A stretch of 10,640 nucleotides of DNA from an uncultured Brevundimonas sp. (GTDB lineage Bacteria; Pseudomonadota; Alphaproteobacteria; Caulobacterales; Caulobacteraceae), in NCBI RefSeq assembly GCF_943913055.1, contig NZ_CALTWS010000086.1:1-10640 (forward strand), in the 5' to 3' direction. Of the stretch, positions 1 to 6,432 are shown piece by piece (position 1 is the first letter of the stretch; each line of letters starts with the position of its first letter). Both the position numbers and the translations under genes were made by a program. Below the pieces are notes generated by a model. That model was not told where the DNA came from and did no database searches. It saw only the letters and a list, made by a program, of their open reading frames with translations.

Positions 1-12
1 TATCAGCCCCTC

Positions 13-1065
13 ATGACAACCGAGCCTGAAATCCTGACCCGCGTCTCTTCAGGCGTAGGCATCATCACCCTGAACCGGCCCAAGGCGCTGCATGCGCTGA
101 ACCGAGGCATGTGCGAGGCGATGACGCGGGCGCTGCTGGACTGGCGCGCGGATGACGCGGTCAAGTCGGTGCTGATCGACCATGCGGGCGAGCGCGGGTT
201 TTGTGCCGGGGGCGACATCCGCATGATCGCCGAGAGCGGGGCGGGGGATGCGTCGGAGGCCAGGGCCTTCTTCAAGACCGAATACCAGCTGAACCATCTG
301 ATGTTCGACTATCCCAAGCCAATCACGGCCATCGTCGATGGCATCGTCATGGGCGGAGGCGTGGGTATATCCGAGCCGGCCGTCGTGCGGATCGCGACCG
401 AGCGGACGACCTATGCCATGCCGGAGACGGGGATCGGCTTGTTTCCGGATGTCGGAGGTGGCTGGTTCCTGCCGCGGCTGCCGGGTCAGACGGGGGTATG
501 GCTGGCGCTGACGGGGGCGCGGCTGAAGGCTGCGGACACGGTGTTCCTGGGTATCCACACCCACTATCTGCCCAGCGATGCGCTGGAGGCTTTCCGCGCC
601 ATTCTGTCGGCCGATCCTGCGCACCCGGTCGATGTCGCGGACGGGCTGGAGGACGATGCGGGCGAGGCCCCTATCGAGGCGCATCTGGAGGCCATCGACC
701 GGCTGTTTGCCTTCGATAGGGTCGAGGAAATCTTTGCGGCGCTGGAGGCCGACGGCTCGGACTGGGCCATGGCGCAACTGGCGACGCTGAAGACCAAGTC
801 GCCGCAGTCGCTGAAGGTGTCGCTGCGCCAGATTCGGACCGGTGCGACGCTGACTGACTTCGCCGAAAACATGGCCATGGAATATGCCCTGGGTGGGCGG
901 GTGGTTCAGACCCACGACTTCCAGGAGGGCGTACGGGCCGTGATCGTGGACAAGGACAATGCGCCGAAATGGTCTCCCGACACGCTGGAAGGCGTCACGG
1001 ACGCGGCGCTGGACGCCCTTTTTGCGCCACTGCCTGCTGACGAGGCCTGGACGCCGCTCGATTGA
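13..1065 (+). CDS. 3-hydroxyisobutyryl-CoA hydrolase (enoyl-CoA hydratase/isomerase family)
   Basis: Crotonase-fold enzyme of 350 residues, predicted to hydrolyse 3-hydroxyisobutyryl-CoA to free 3-hydroxyisobutyrate in cytosolic valine breakdown. The oxyanion-hole segment RGFCAGGDIR is at residues 61-70 and the second glycine-rich turn IVMGGGVGIS at 111-120. The segment MPETGIGLFPDVGGG at 136-150 carries the Glu and Asp typical of HIBCH, and separates this protein from ordinary enoyl-CoA hydratases of about 260 residues. The length and the C-terminal extension also fit HIBCH. The role is supported by mmsB, the next pathway enzyme, two genes downstream. The ATG at 13 has only 12 bases before it, with no clear Shine-Dalgarno. 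A TGA at 14-16 lies in another frame that is open to the window edge, so an upstream gene may end in an ATGA overlap. A plain enoyl-CoA hydratase is the less likely alternative. Confidence 0.9.
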   Translation: MTTEPEILTRVSSGVGIITLNRPKALHALNRGMCEAMTRALLDWRADDAVKSVLIDHAGERGFCAGGDIRMIAESGAGDASEARAFFKTEYQLNHLMFDYPKPITAIVDGIVMGGGVGISEPAVVRIATERTTYAMPETGIGLFPDVGGGWFLPRLPGQTGVWLALTGARLKAADTVFLGIHTHYLPSDALEAFRAILSADPAHPVDVADGLEDDAGEAPIEAHLEAIDRLFAFDRVEEIFAALEADGSDWAMAQLATLKTKSPQSLKVSLRQIRTGATLTDFAENMAMEYALGGRVVQTHDFQEGVRAVIVDKDNAPKWSPDTLEGVTDAALDALFAPLPADEAWTPLD

Positions 1066-1134
1066 GAGGTTGAGCTGGGGCTTGCGTTGCGGGGCGAACC
1101 GTTGCCTTGATCTGCGGCTGTTCCGGAGAGCCCC

Positions 1135-1941
1135 ATGCTGAAGTCCTCGATCATCGCCGTCGCCCTGGCCGCCAGCGCCGTCGCCCTGTCAGGATGCGTG
1201 ATCATCGCCAACGATGGCGGGACGCGGACGGTCTATGTCTCGGCGGAAGAAGAGGCTGCAACGGGCGCGCCGACAGCGTCGGACTATGCGTCGGTCCTGG
1301 CCGACCCGCGTCGTCTGGCGACCGAGGTGGCACGTGATCCGCTGCGCAAGCCCGCCGAAATGCTGGCCTTCGCGCAGATCAAGCCGGGCGACGTCGTGGC
1401 CGACATCCGGCCTGAGGAGGGCTATTTCACCCGTCTGTTTGCGCCGGCGGTCGGCGAGATCGGCAAGGTCTATGCCTTCGTGCCGAACCAGACGGCGGGG
1501 CGCGAGAATGCCTTTGCCGACACACTGGCCTCGACCTATCCGAACGTCAGCCGGGTGACCGGAGCGCTGGAAACCATGAGCTTCGACCGTCCGCTGGACG
1601 TCGTCTTCATGGGTGAGGAGTACCACGACTTCACCATCCCGCGATTTGGTGTCGATGTGGCGGCGATGAATGCGGCGGTGTTCGCGGCGCTGAAGCCGGG
1701 CGGGCTGTACGTCATCCTGGATCATCAGGCGGCGGATGGGGCAGGCATCAGCGTGGCCGGAACCCTGCACCGGATCGAGGCGGCGGAGCTGCGCCGCCAG
1801 GTCGAGGCCGCGGGCTTCATCTTCGACGGCGAGAGCGATGCGGTGCGGGTGCCGGGCGACGATCACACGCTGAGCGTCTTCGACGAGAGCATCCGCGGCC
1901 GTACCGACCGATTCGTCTATCGCTTCAGGAAGCCCATCTAA
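1135..1941 (+). CDS. Predicted lipoprotein with class I methyltransferase-like fold (COG4798-like)
   Basis: Protein of 268 residues. It starts with Lys3, a hydrophobic stretch, and the lipobox LSGC with Cys21, so it should be exported and lipid-anchored, facing the periplasm. Residues from about 65 resemble the family of predicted methyltransferases found as exported proteins in proteobacteria: KPGDVVADI before the SAM motif, YHD at 153-155, LKPGGLYVILDH at 186-197, TLHRI at 210-214 and DDHT at 242-245. The SAM-binding loop reads ADIRPEEGYF, where family members usually have a glycine-rich turn such as PGGGY. Together with a periplasmic location, where SAM is not expected, this argues against ordinary methyltransferase activity. 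A GGAGAG site at 1125-1130 supports the ATG at 1135. It lies between two valine-catabolism genes, but nothing in the sequence ties it to that pathway. Substrate and function are unknown. Confidence 0.75.
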   Translation: MLKSSIIAVALAASAVALSGCVIIANDGGTRTVYVSAEEEAATGAPTASDYASVLADPRRLATEVARDPLRKPAEMLAFAQIKPGDVVADIRPEEGYFTRLFAPAVGEIGKVYAFVPNQTAGRENAFADTLASTYPNVSRVTGALETMSFDRPLDVVFMGEEYHDFTIPRFGVDVAAMNAAVFAALKPGGLYVILDHQAADGAGISVAGTLHRIEAAELRRQVEAAGFIFDGESDAVRVPGDDHTLSVFDESIRGRTDRFVYRFRKPI

Positions 1942-1983
1942 TCGATCGGTCACGCTGGCGGTCGGCGAAATGACAGGCTAACG

Positions 1984-2008
1984 CTCCCGGCAAAAGACAA
2001 ACCGGGAG
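1984..2008 (+). promoter_or_regulatory. Inverted repeat sequestering the mmsB ribosome binding site
   Basis: CTCCCGG at 1984-1990 is perfectly complementary to CCGGGAG at 2002-2008, with an A-rich 11-base loop between them. The right arm contains most of the GGGAGAG Shine-Dalgarno sequence (2004-2010) that precedes the mmsB ATG at 2016. In mRNA the stem would hide the ribosome binding site. No T-run follows, so it is not a usual intrinsic terminator. Regulation by this hairpin is an inference. Confidence 0.5.
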
Positions 2009-2015
2009 AGACGTC

Positions 2016-2921
2016 ATGACCTTGAAGATCGCCTTCATCGGCTTGGGCAATATGGGCGGCGGCATGGCTGCGAACCAGGCGAGGGCCGGGCATGCGGTCG
2101 CCGCCTTCGATCTGTCGCAGGCGGCGCTGGATCGGGCGCAGGGCGCGGGCTGCACGCCGGTCGCATCGGTGGCCGAGGCCGTGAAAGACGCAGACATCGT
2201 CATCACCATGCTGCCCGCCGGGCCGCATGTGCGATCCGTCTATTCCGAACAGATCATCGGGGCGGCTCCCACGTCAGCCCTGCTGCTGGACTGCTCGACC
2301 ATCGACGTGGATACGGCGCGTAAGGTGGCGAGTCTGGCCAAGGATGCGGGTTATGCCTTCGCCGATGCGCCGGTGTCGGGCGGGACGATGGCGGCGGACG
2401 CGGGCACCTTGGCCTTTATGGTCGGCTGCGATGAATCCGATTTCGCGCGCATTGAAGCAGCGCTGGAGCCGATGAGTCGCGCGACCTTCCGCGCCGGTGA
2501 TCACGGGGCAGGGCAGGCGGCCAAGATCTGCAACAACATGATCCTGGGCATCACCATGCTTGGCACCTGCGAGGCCATCGGTCTGGCCGAAAAGCTGGGG
2601 CTGGATCCGGTAAAGATGTTCGACATCGTATCCAAGTCCTCGGGTCAGAGCTGGTCGACGACGACCTACTATCCCTGGCCCGGCCCGGTGCCGACCGCAC
2701 CGTCCAACCGCAACTATGACGGCGGATTCGCCACGGCCATGATGCTGAAGGATCTGAAGCTGGCCCAGGAAGCAGCGGCCAAGTCGGGGGCCTCGACACC
2801 GCTGGGAGCCCAGACCGAGGCGCTGTTCCAGATGTTCGACGGTCTGGGCTACGGCGGCCGCGATTTCTCGGCTATTCTGCAGATGTTGCGCGGCAAGCTG
2901 GATGAATTGCCGAAGGGTTGA
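2016..2921 (+). CDS. mmsB: 3-hydroxyisobutyrate dehydrogenase
   Basis: NAD-dependent enzyme of 301 residues that oxidises 3-hydroxyisobutyrate to methylmalonate semialdehyde in valine degradation. The N-terminal Rossmann motif is IGLGNMG at 8-14. The substrate-binding motif DAPVSGG is at 117-123. The catalytic lysine is K170 in GQAAKICNNM, with N174 close by. The C-terminal half has the dehydrogenase signature of this subfamily: YPWPGP, PSNRNYDGGF, MLKDLKLA and the terminal DFS segment. These features separate it from tartronate semialdehyde reductase and other beta-hydroxyacid dehydrogenases. The length is normal. GGGAGAG at 2004-2010 supports the ATG at 2016. The gene lies 74 bases behind the lipoprotein gene and may be co-transcribed with it and the hydrolase gene, although the gap could hold a promoter of its own. 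Confidence 0.95.
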   Translation: MTLKIAFIGLGNMGGGMAANQARAGHAVAAFDLSQAALDRAQGAGCTPVASVAEAVKDADIVITMLPAGPHVRSVYSEQIIGAAPTSALLLDCSTIDVDTARKVASLAKDAGYAFADAPVSGGTMAADAGTLAFMVGCDESDFARIEAALEPMSRATFRAGDHGAGQAAKICNNMILGITMLGTCEAIGLAEKLGLDPVKMFDIVSKSSGQSWSTTTYYPWPGPVPTAPSNRNYDGGFATAMMLKDLKLAQEAAAKSGASTPLGAQTEALFQMFDGLGYGGRDFSAILQMLRGKLDELPKG

Positions 2922-2936
2922 GCGCACGAACTAGCC

Positions 2937-2951
2937 TGATAATCATTATCA
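2937..2951. promoter_or_regulatory. Candidate Fur box upstream of hemA
   Basis: TGATAATCATTATCA is a perfect 7-1-7 palindrome. It matches the well-known Fur core TGATAATnATTATCA at every fixed base, in a sequence that is otherwise GC-rich. It lies 15 bases after the mmsB stop and 100 bases before the hemA start. GATAAT inside it (2938-2943) also resembles a -10 hexamer, but I find no convincing -35 partner. Binding by Fur is inferred from the sequence match; it would link haem synthesis to iron supply. Confidence 0.7.
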
Positions 2952-2996
2952 ATTAGACGGTTGCGACGATTTAACCGCCACCGCTGATAGACTTTC

Positions 2997-3025
2997 GCGG
3001 TCCTGCGGCGCACATAGCGGTCCTG
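2997..3025 (+). repeat. 9-base direct repeat with 20-base period in the hemA leader
   Basis: GCGGTCCTG occurs at 2997-3005 and again at 3017-3025. The start-to-start distance of 20 bases is close to two turns of DNA, which would place two copies on the same face of the helix. The second copy ends 26 bases before the hemA start codon. It could be a binding site for an unidentified regulator or chance; no known motif is recognised. Confidence 0.35.
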
Positions 3026-3051
3026 TTTCAAAGACCAGACGAGCGTCAGGG

Positions 3052-4278
3052 TTGTTCGACTACAAGGCGGCATTCGAGAGCTCGGTAGAGCAGGTCAAGG
3101 GCGAGGGACGCTATCGCGTCTTTGCCGACCTGAAGCGCGTGCGCGGTCAGTTCCCGCTGGCGCGTCGCCGCCGCGAGGACGGATCCGAACAGGACGTCGT
3201 GGTCTGGTGCTCCAACGACTATCTGGGCATGGGCCAGCATCCCGAGGTGCTGGGCGCCATGCAGGCCGAGATCGACGCTGTTGGGGCCGGCGCTGGTGGC
3301 ACGCGCAACATTTCCGGCACGACACGTTCGGCTGTCGATCTGGAAGCCGAACTGGCCAGCTGGCACCAGAAGGAGGCGGCGCTGCTGTTCACCTCTGGCT
3401 ATGTGGCCAATGAGGCGACGCTGACGACGCTGCAGCGCATCCTGCCGGGCCTGATCACCTTTTCCGACAGCCTGAACCACGCCTCCATGATCGCGGGCAT
3501 CCGCAATGGCGGCGGCGAGCGGCATATCTTTGCGCACAACGATCTGGTGCATCTGGAGGCCCTGCTGGCCGCGGCGCCGATCGATGCGCCCAAGCTGATC
3601 GCGTTCGAGAGCGTCTATTCGATGGACGGCGACATCGCCGACCTGGCCGGGACAATTGCCCTGGCGAAGAAATACAACGCCCTGACCTATCTGGATGAGG
3701 TTCACGCTGTGGGCCTGTACGGCGCGACCGGTGCGGGTGTGGCCGAACGGGACGGGGTTCTGGACGGCATCGACATTGTCGAATGCACCCTCGGCAAGGC
3801 CATCGGGGTGATGGGTGGATATATCGCCGCCGATGCGGTCATTGTCGATGCCGTGCGCAGCTGGGCCTCGGGCTTCATCTTCACGACGTCGCTGCCGCCG
3901 GCCCTGACCGCTGGAGCCCTGGCCTCGGTCCGACATCTGAAGGCCAATGGCGCTTTGCGCGAGGCGCATCAGGAGCGGGCGGCGACGCTGAAGGCGCGAT
4001 TCGCGGCGGCGGGCATCCCCGTCCTGCCCAGCGTCAGCCACATCGTGCCGGTGCATGTCGGCAATCCGGTCCACTGCAAGATGATCTCGGACATGCTGCT
4101 GGAGCAGTACGGGGTCTATGTTCAGCCGATCAACTATCCGACCGTGCCCAAGGGGACGGAGCGGCTGCGCTTCACGCCGTCGCCGAACCACACGGATGCG
4201 ATGATGGACGACCTGGTCAAGGCCATGGACGCCCTGTGGACCCACTGCAACGTGGTACGCCTGCCTCAGGTGGCCTGA
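3052..4278 (+). CDS. hemA: 5-aminolevulinate synthase
   Basis: PLP-dependent enzyme of 408 residues that condenses glycine with succinyl-CoA to 5-aminolevulinate, the first step of haem synthesis by the Shemin (C4) route of alphaproteobacteria. The PLP-binding lysine is K249 in TLGKAIGVMGGY. D215 and H218 in LDEVHAVGLYG, N54 in WCSNDYLGM and H143 in SLNHASMI match conserved cofactor or substrate contacts. Length and N-terminus (FDYKAAFE, then YRVFADLKR) are typical, which supports the TTG start at 3052. There is no in-frame ATG nearby. AGGG directly touches the TTG and only GAG at 3041-3043 is well spaced, so initiation looks weak. The upstream gap holds a Fur-type palindrome. KBL and 8-amino-7-oxononanoate synthase are relatives, but the N-terminal region and active-site context favour ALAS. 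Confidence 0.95.
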   Translation: MFDYKAAFESSVEQVKGEGRYRVFADLKRVRGQFPLARRRREDGSEQDVVVWCSNDYLGMGQHPEVLGAMQAEIDAVGAGAGGTRNISGTTRSAVDLEAELASWHQKEAALLFTSGYVANEATLTTLQRILPGLITFSDSLNHASMIAGIRNGGGERHIFAHNDLVHLEALLAAAPIDAPKLIAFESVYSMDGDIADLAGTIALAKKYNALTYLDEVHAVGLYGATGAGVAERDGVLDGIDIVECTLGKAIGVMGGYIAADAVIVDAVRSWASGFIFTTSLPPALTAGALASVRHLKANGALREAHQERAATLKARFAAAGIPVLPSVSHIVPVHVGNPVHCKMISDMLLEQYGVYVQPINYPTVPKGTERLRFTPSPNHTDAMMDDLVKAMDALWTHCNVVRLPQVA

Positions 4279-4285
4279 GTTACAC

Positions 4286-4417
4286 ACTCCGCTCATGCCG
4301 GCGAATGCCGGGAGCCAGATCGGAAATCGCAAGCGGCTGGCGTTTCGCACCGTTCTCCCTGATCTTCCGACCGAGTGATCGCATCTGGGTCCCGGCATTC
4401 GCCAGGATGAGCGGGGT
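4286..4417. repeat. REPIN-like inverted pair of palindromic repeats
   Basis: Two arms at 4286-4320 and 4383-4417 are inverted copies of each other, matching at 31 of 35 positions, around a 62-base centre. Each arm is itself a small hairpin with a 4-base loop: CCGGC-GAAT-GCCGG at 4298-4311 on the left and a one-mismatch version at 4392-4405 on the right. This is the layout of a REPIN (two REP sequences facing each other) or a small MITE. The centre has extra pairing, for example CGGAA at 4321-4325 with TTCCG at 4365-4369. No transposase or clear target duplication is seen. The element begins 8 bases after the hemA stop and may act as a transcription barrier. Its right arm ends 6 bases before the next start codon. 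Confidence 0.75.
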
Positions 4418-4423
4418 AAAGGA

Positions 4424-4606
4424 TTGACCGATCAGGATATCGGCGAGGTCATCATCGAGCTGACCCGCAACGGGGCCTATCTCAAATGCTCGGCGGTGCA
4501 CGTCGCGACCGGCGTGGAGGTCACCGCCATCGGCCCCGTGACCGAGCGGCACGGGCTGGAGCGGATCGCCCTGGCGAAGTTGAAGCGGGCCCTGTTGTCA
4601 CGCTGA
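4424..4606 (+). CDS. Small conserved hypothetical protein, DUF6898-like
   Basis: Small protein of 60 residues without signal peptide, membrane segment or cysteine pair. The pattern GEVIIEL, then a VGxxVKxxA-like strand, TGVEVTAIGP, and LERIALAKLKRAL at the end resembles a short alphaproteobacterial family that I recall as DUF6898; that match is from memory. Its function is unknown. It looks like a short beta-strand region followed by a helix. The TTG start at 4424 is taken because there is no in-frame ATG or GTG upstream near it, and conserved residues begin at about residue 7. AAGGA touches the start, so spacing is poor; the REPIN-like element lies immediately upstream and may have replaced the native leader. 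It sits between hemA and glyA, two glycine-related genes, but the sequence does not link it to either. Confidence 0.7.
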   Translation: MTDQDIGEVIIELTRNGAYLKCSAVHVATGVEVTAIGPVTERHGLERIALAKLKRALLSR

Positions 4607-4607
4607 C

Positions 4608-4623
4608 CCACAAGATGTTGTGG
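4608..4623. promoter_or_regulatory. Candidate NrdR box upstream of glyA-nrdR
   Basis: CCACAAGATGTTGTGG has perfect 6-base arms around GATG. Compared with the 10-base core of the published NrdR box consensus, CwAtATaTwG, the segment CAAGATGTTG agrees at 8 of 10 positions. It lies 51 bases before glyA, in the same operon as nrdR. Only one copy is seen, whereas NrdR boxes often come in pairs. The alternative is a weak terminator hairpin for the small gene just upstream, but no T-run follows. Confidence 0.5.
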
Positions 4624-4646
4624 TGAACCCGCGGCAGGCCTAAATG
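4618..4646 (+). promoter_or_regulatory. Possible housekeeping promoter of the glyA-nrdR-rib operon
   Basis: TTGTGGT at 4618-4624 and CCTAAATG at 4639-4646 are separated by 14 bases. They partly fit the Caulobacter housekeeping pattern TTGaCgS-N10-14-GCTANAWC; the -10 part fits better than the -35 part. The -35 element overlaps the right arm of the palindrome at 4608-4623, which would suit repression. The only other large gap before the rib genes is absent, so this is the best place for the operon promoter. Confidence 0.35.
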
Positions 4647-4674
4647 GATCGCCGCTCAAGCCTCGGGGATTCCA

Positions 4675-5958
4675 GTGACCGCCTTCACCCACGCCGACTA
4701 TTTCTCGAAAACCCTCGCCGCCGCCGATCCCGACGTCTTTAACGGCATCCAGGGCGAATTGGCGCGGCAGAAGGAACAGATCGAGCTGATCGCGTCCGAG
4801 AACATCGTCTCGCAGGCGGTGCTGGAGGCGCAGGGGTCGGTCCTGACCAACAAATACGCCGAGGGCTATCCGGGCCGTCGCTATTATGGCGGCTGCGAGT
4901 ATGTGGATGTGACCGAGGATCTGGCGCGGTCGCGCGCGAAAGAGCTGTTCGGCTGCGCCTTCGCCAACGTCCAGCCGCACTCGGGGGCCCAGGCGAACCA
5001 GGCGGTGTTCCAGGCTCTGCTGCAGCCCGGCGACACCTTTTTGGGCATGGATCTGGCCGCGGGCGGACACTTGACGCACGGCAGCCCCGCCAACCAGTCG
5101 GGCAAGTGGTTCCGGCCCGTGACCTATACGGTGCGCCAGGACGATCACCTGATCGACTATGACAATGTTGCCGAGATGGCCGAGCGCGAGAAGCCCAGGC
5201 TGATCATCGCCGGGGCCAGCGCCTATTCGCGTCACATCGACTTCAAGCGGTTCCGCGAGATCGCCGACAGCGTCGGAGCCTATCTGATGGTCGACATGGC
5301 CCACTATGCGGGGCTGGTCGCCGGCAAGGTCTACCCCGACCCGCTGCCGCATGCTCACATCGTCACGACCACGACCCACAAGACCCTGCGTGGGCCGCGC
5401 GGCGGCATGGTCCTGTCGAACGACATGGAGATCGGCAAGAAGATCAACTCGGCCGTTTTCCCCGGCCTTCAGGGCGGGCCGCTGGAGCACGTGATTGCGG
5501 CCAAGGCCGTGGCCTTCGGCGAAGCGCTGAAGCCAGAGTTCAAGGCCTACGCCCAGCAGGTCGTGGACAATGCCCGGGCTCTGGCCGCCGTCCTGGTCGA
5601 GCGTGGGGCCGCCATTGTTTCAGGCGGCACCGACAGCCATCTGATGCTGGTCGATCTGCGGCCCAAGGGCGTGACGGGCAAGGCGACCGAGGCCGCGCTG
5701 GAGCACGCCCTGATGACCTGCAACAAGAATGGCGTGCCATTCGATACCGCACCCTTCACCGTGACCTCGGGGGTCCGCCTGGGCACACCGGCTGGTACGA
5801 CGCGCGGCTTTGGCGTGGCCGAGTTCCAGCAGGTCGGCCACTGGATCGCCGATGTGATCGATTCCATGAAGGGTACGGACGAAGCCGATCCGGCGGTTCA
5901 GGCCCGCGTGGCCGCGGAGGTGCGCGAACTGACTGCGCGCTTCCCGATCTATGGATAG
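4675..5958 (+). CDS. glyA: Serine hydroxymethyltransferase
   Basis: PLP enzyme of 427 residues that interconverts serine plus tetrahydrofolate and glycine plus 5,10-methylenetetrahydrofolate in the cytosol. The PLP lysine is K236 in TTTTHKTLRGPRGG. Other family marks are LIASENIVS at 38-46, NKYAEGYPGRRYYGG at 59-73, QPHSGAQAN at 100-108, and D207 with H210 in MVDMAHYAGL. Length is normal. The start is GTG at 4675, with GGGGA at 4665-4669 as ribosome binding site; the nearby ATG at 4644 is out of frame. It is the first gene of a packed operon and ends 6 bases before nrdR. Its methylene-THF feeds dTMP synthesis, which suits pairing with the ribonucleotide reductase regulator, and its glycine feeds HemA. 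Confidence 0.97.
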   Translation: MTAFTHADYFSKTLAAADPDVFNGIQGELARQKEQIELIASENIVSQAVLEAQGSVLTNKYAEGYPGRRYYGGCEYVDVTEDLARSRAKELFGCAFANVQPHSGAQANQAVFQALLQPGDTFLGMDLAAGGHLTHGSPANQSGKWFRPVTYTVRQDDHLIDYDNVAEMAEREKPRLIIAGASAYSRHIDFKRFREIADSVGAYLMVDMAHYAGLVAGKVYPDPLPHAHIVTTTTHKTLRGPRGGMVLSNDMEIGKKINSAVFPGLQGGPLEHVIAAKAVAFGEALKPEFKAYAQQVVDNARALAAVLVERGAAIVSGGTDSHLMLVDLRPKGVTGKATEAALEHALMTCNKNGVPFDTAPFTVTSGVRLGTPAGTTRGFGVAEFQQVGHWIADVIDSMKGTDEADPAVQARVAAEVRELTARFPIYG

Positions 5959-5964
5959 CCCGCG

Positions 5965-6432
5965 ATGAAATGCCCCTTCTGCGGACATGCCGACACCCAG
6001 GTGAAGGACAGTCGCCCGTCCGATGACGGCGCGGCCATCCGGCGCCGACGGTCGTGCCCGCAGTGCAACGGGCGTTTCACGACCTTCGAGCGGGTCCAGT
6101 TGCGCGAGCTGATGATCCTGAAGCGCAACGGGCGGCGCACCCCTTTCGACCGCGATAAGCTGGAGCGGTCGCTGGGCATTGCGCTCCGCAAACGTCCGGT
6201 CCAGCCGGAACAGGTCGAGCAGATGGTGTCGCGGATCGTGCGCCAGCTCGAGAGCCTGGGCGAGACCGAAATCCATTCTTCGACCGTGGGCGACTTCATC
6301 ATGAAGGCGCTGAAGTCGGTCGATGAGGTGGCCTATGTCCGCTACGCCTCGGTCTACAAGGACTTCCGCGCCACCGGCGACTTCGCCCGCTTCCTGGGCG
6401 ACGAAGGGCTGGACGAGCCGGGCAAGGGCTGA
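5965..6432 (+). CDS. nrdR: Transcriptional regulator NrdR
   Basis: Nucleotide-sensing repressor of 155 residues that controls ribonucleotide reductase genes. The N-terminal zinc ribbon has four cysteines, C3, C6, C31 and C34, with the typical start MKCPFCG and the segment RRRRSCPQC. An ATP-cone domain follows at about 49-139, beginning LMILKRNGRRTPFDRDKL, and the family segment VAYVRYASVYKDF is near its end. Length is normal. It lies 6 bases behind glyA, and its TGA shares a base with the ATG of ribD (TGATG), so these genes should be co-transcribed. A candidate NrdR box ahead of glyA suggests autoregulation. The nrdR-rib arrangement is common in proteobacteria. Confidence 0.97.
   Translation: MKCPFCGHADTQVKDSRPSDDGAAIRRRRSCPQCNGRFTTFERVQLRELMILKRNGRRTPFDRDKLERSLGIALRKRPVQPEQVEQMVSRIVRQLESLGETEIHSSTVGDFIMKALKSVDEVAYVRYASVYKDFRATGDFARFLGDEGLDEPGKG

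Noticed and set aside
1..16. End of an upstream gene with an ATGA overlap
   Set aside because: A TGA at 14-16 is open to the window edge in its frame, but four codons are too few to support a gene call.
2958..2977. CGGTT/AACCG inverted repeat after mmsB as a terminator
   Set aside because: The stem is only 5 bases with a 10-base loop and there is no T-run after it.
3046..4398. Long minus-strand open frame of 450 codons opposite hemA
   Set aside because: It mirrors hemA, gives a low-complexity Arg/Gln/His-rich translation without any family motif, and is an effect of high GC codon bias. The same applies to minus frames at 4477-5490, 5620-6498, 7515-8540 and 9549-10511.
3783..4427. Plus-strand open frame of 214 codons overlapping the end of hemA
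   Set aside because: It is out of frame with hemA, runs through the REPIN-like element and shows no recognisable domain.
4668..4672. GANTC (CcrM methylation) site just before the glyA start
   Set aside because: The pentamer also occurs inside several coding regions of the window, so one copy in the leader is not evidence of cell-cycle control.
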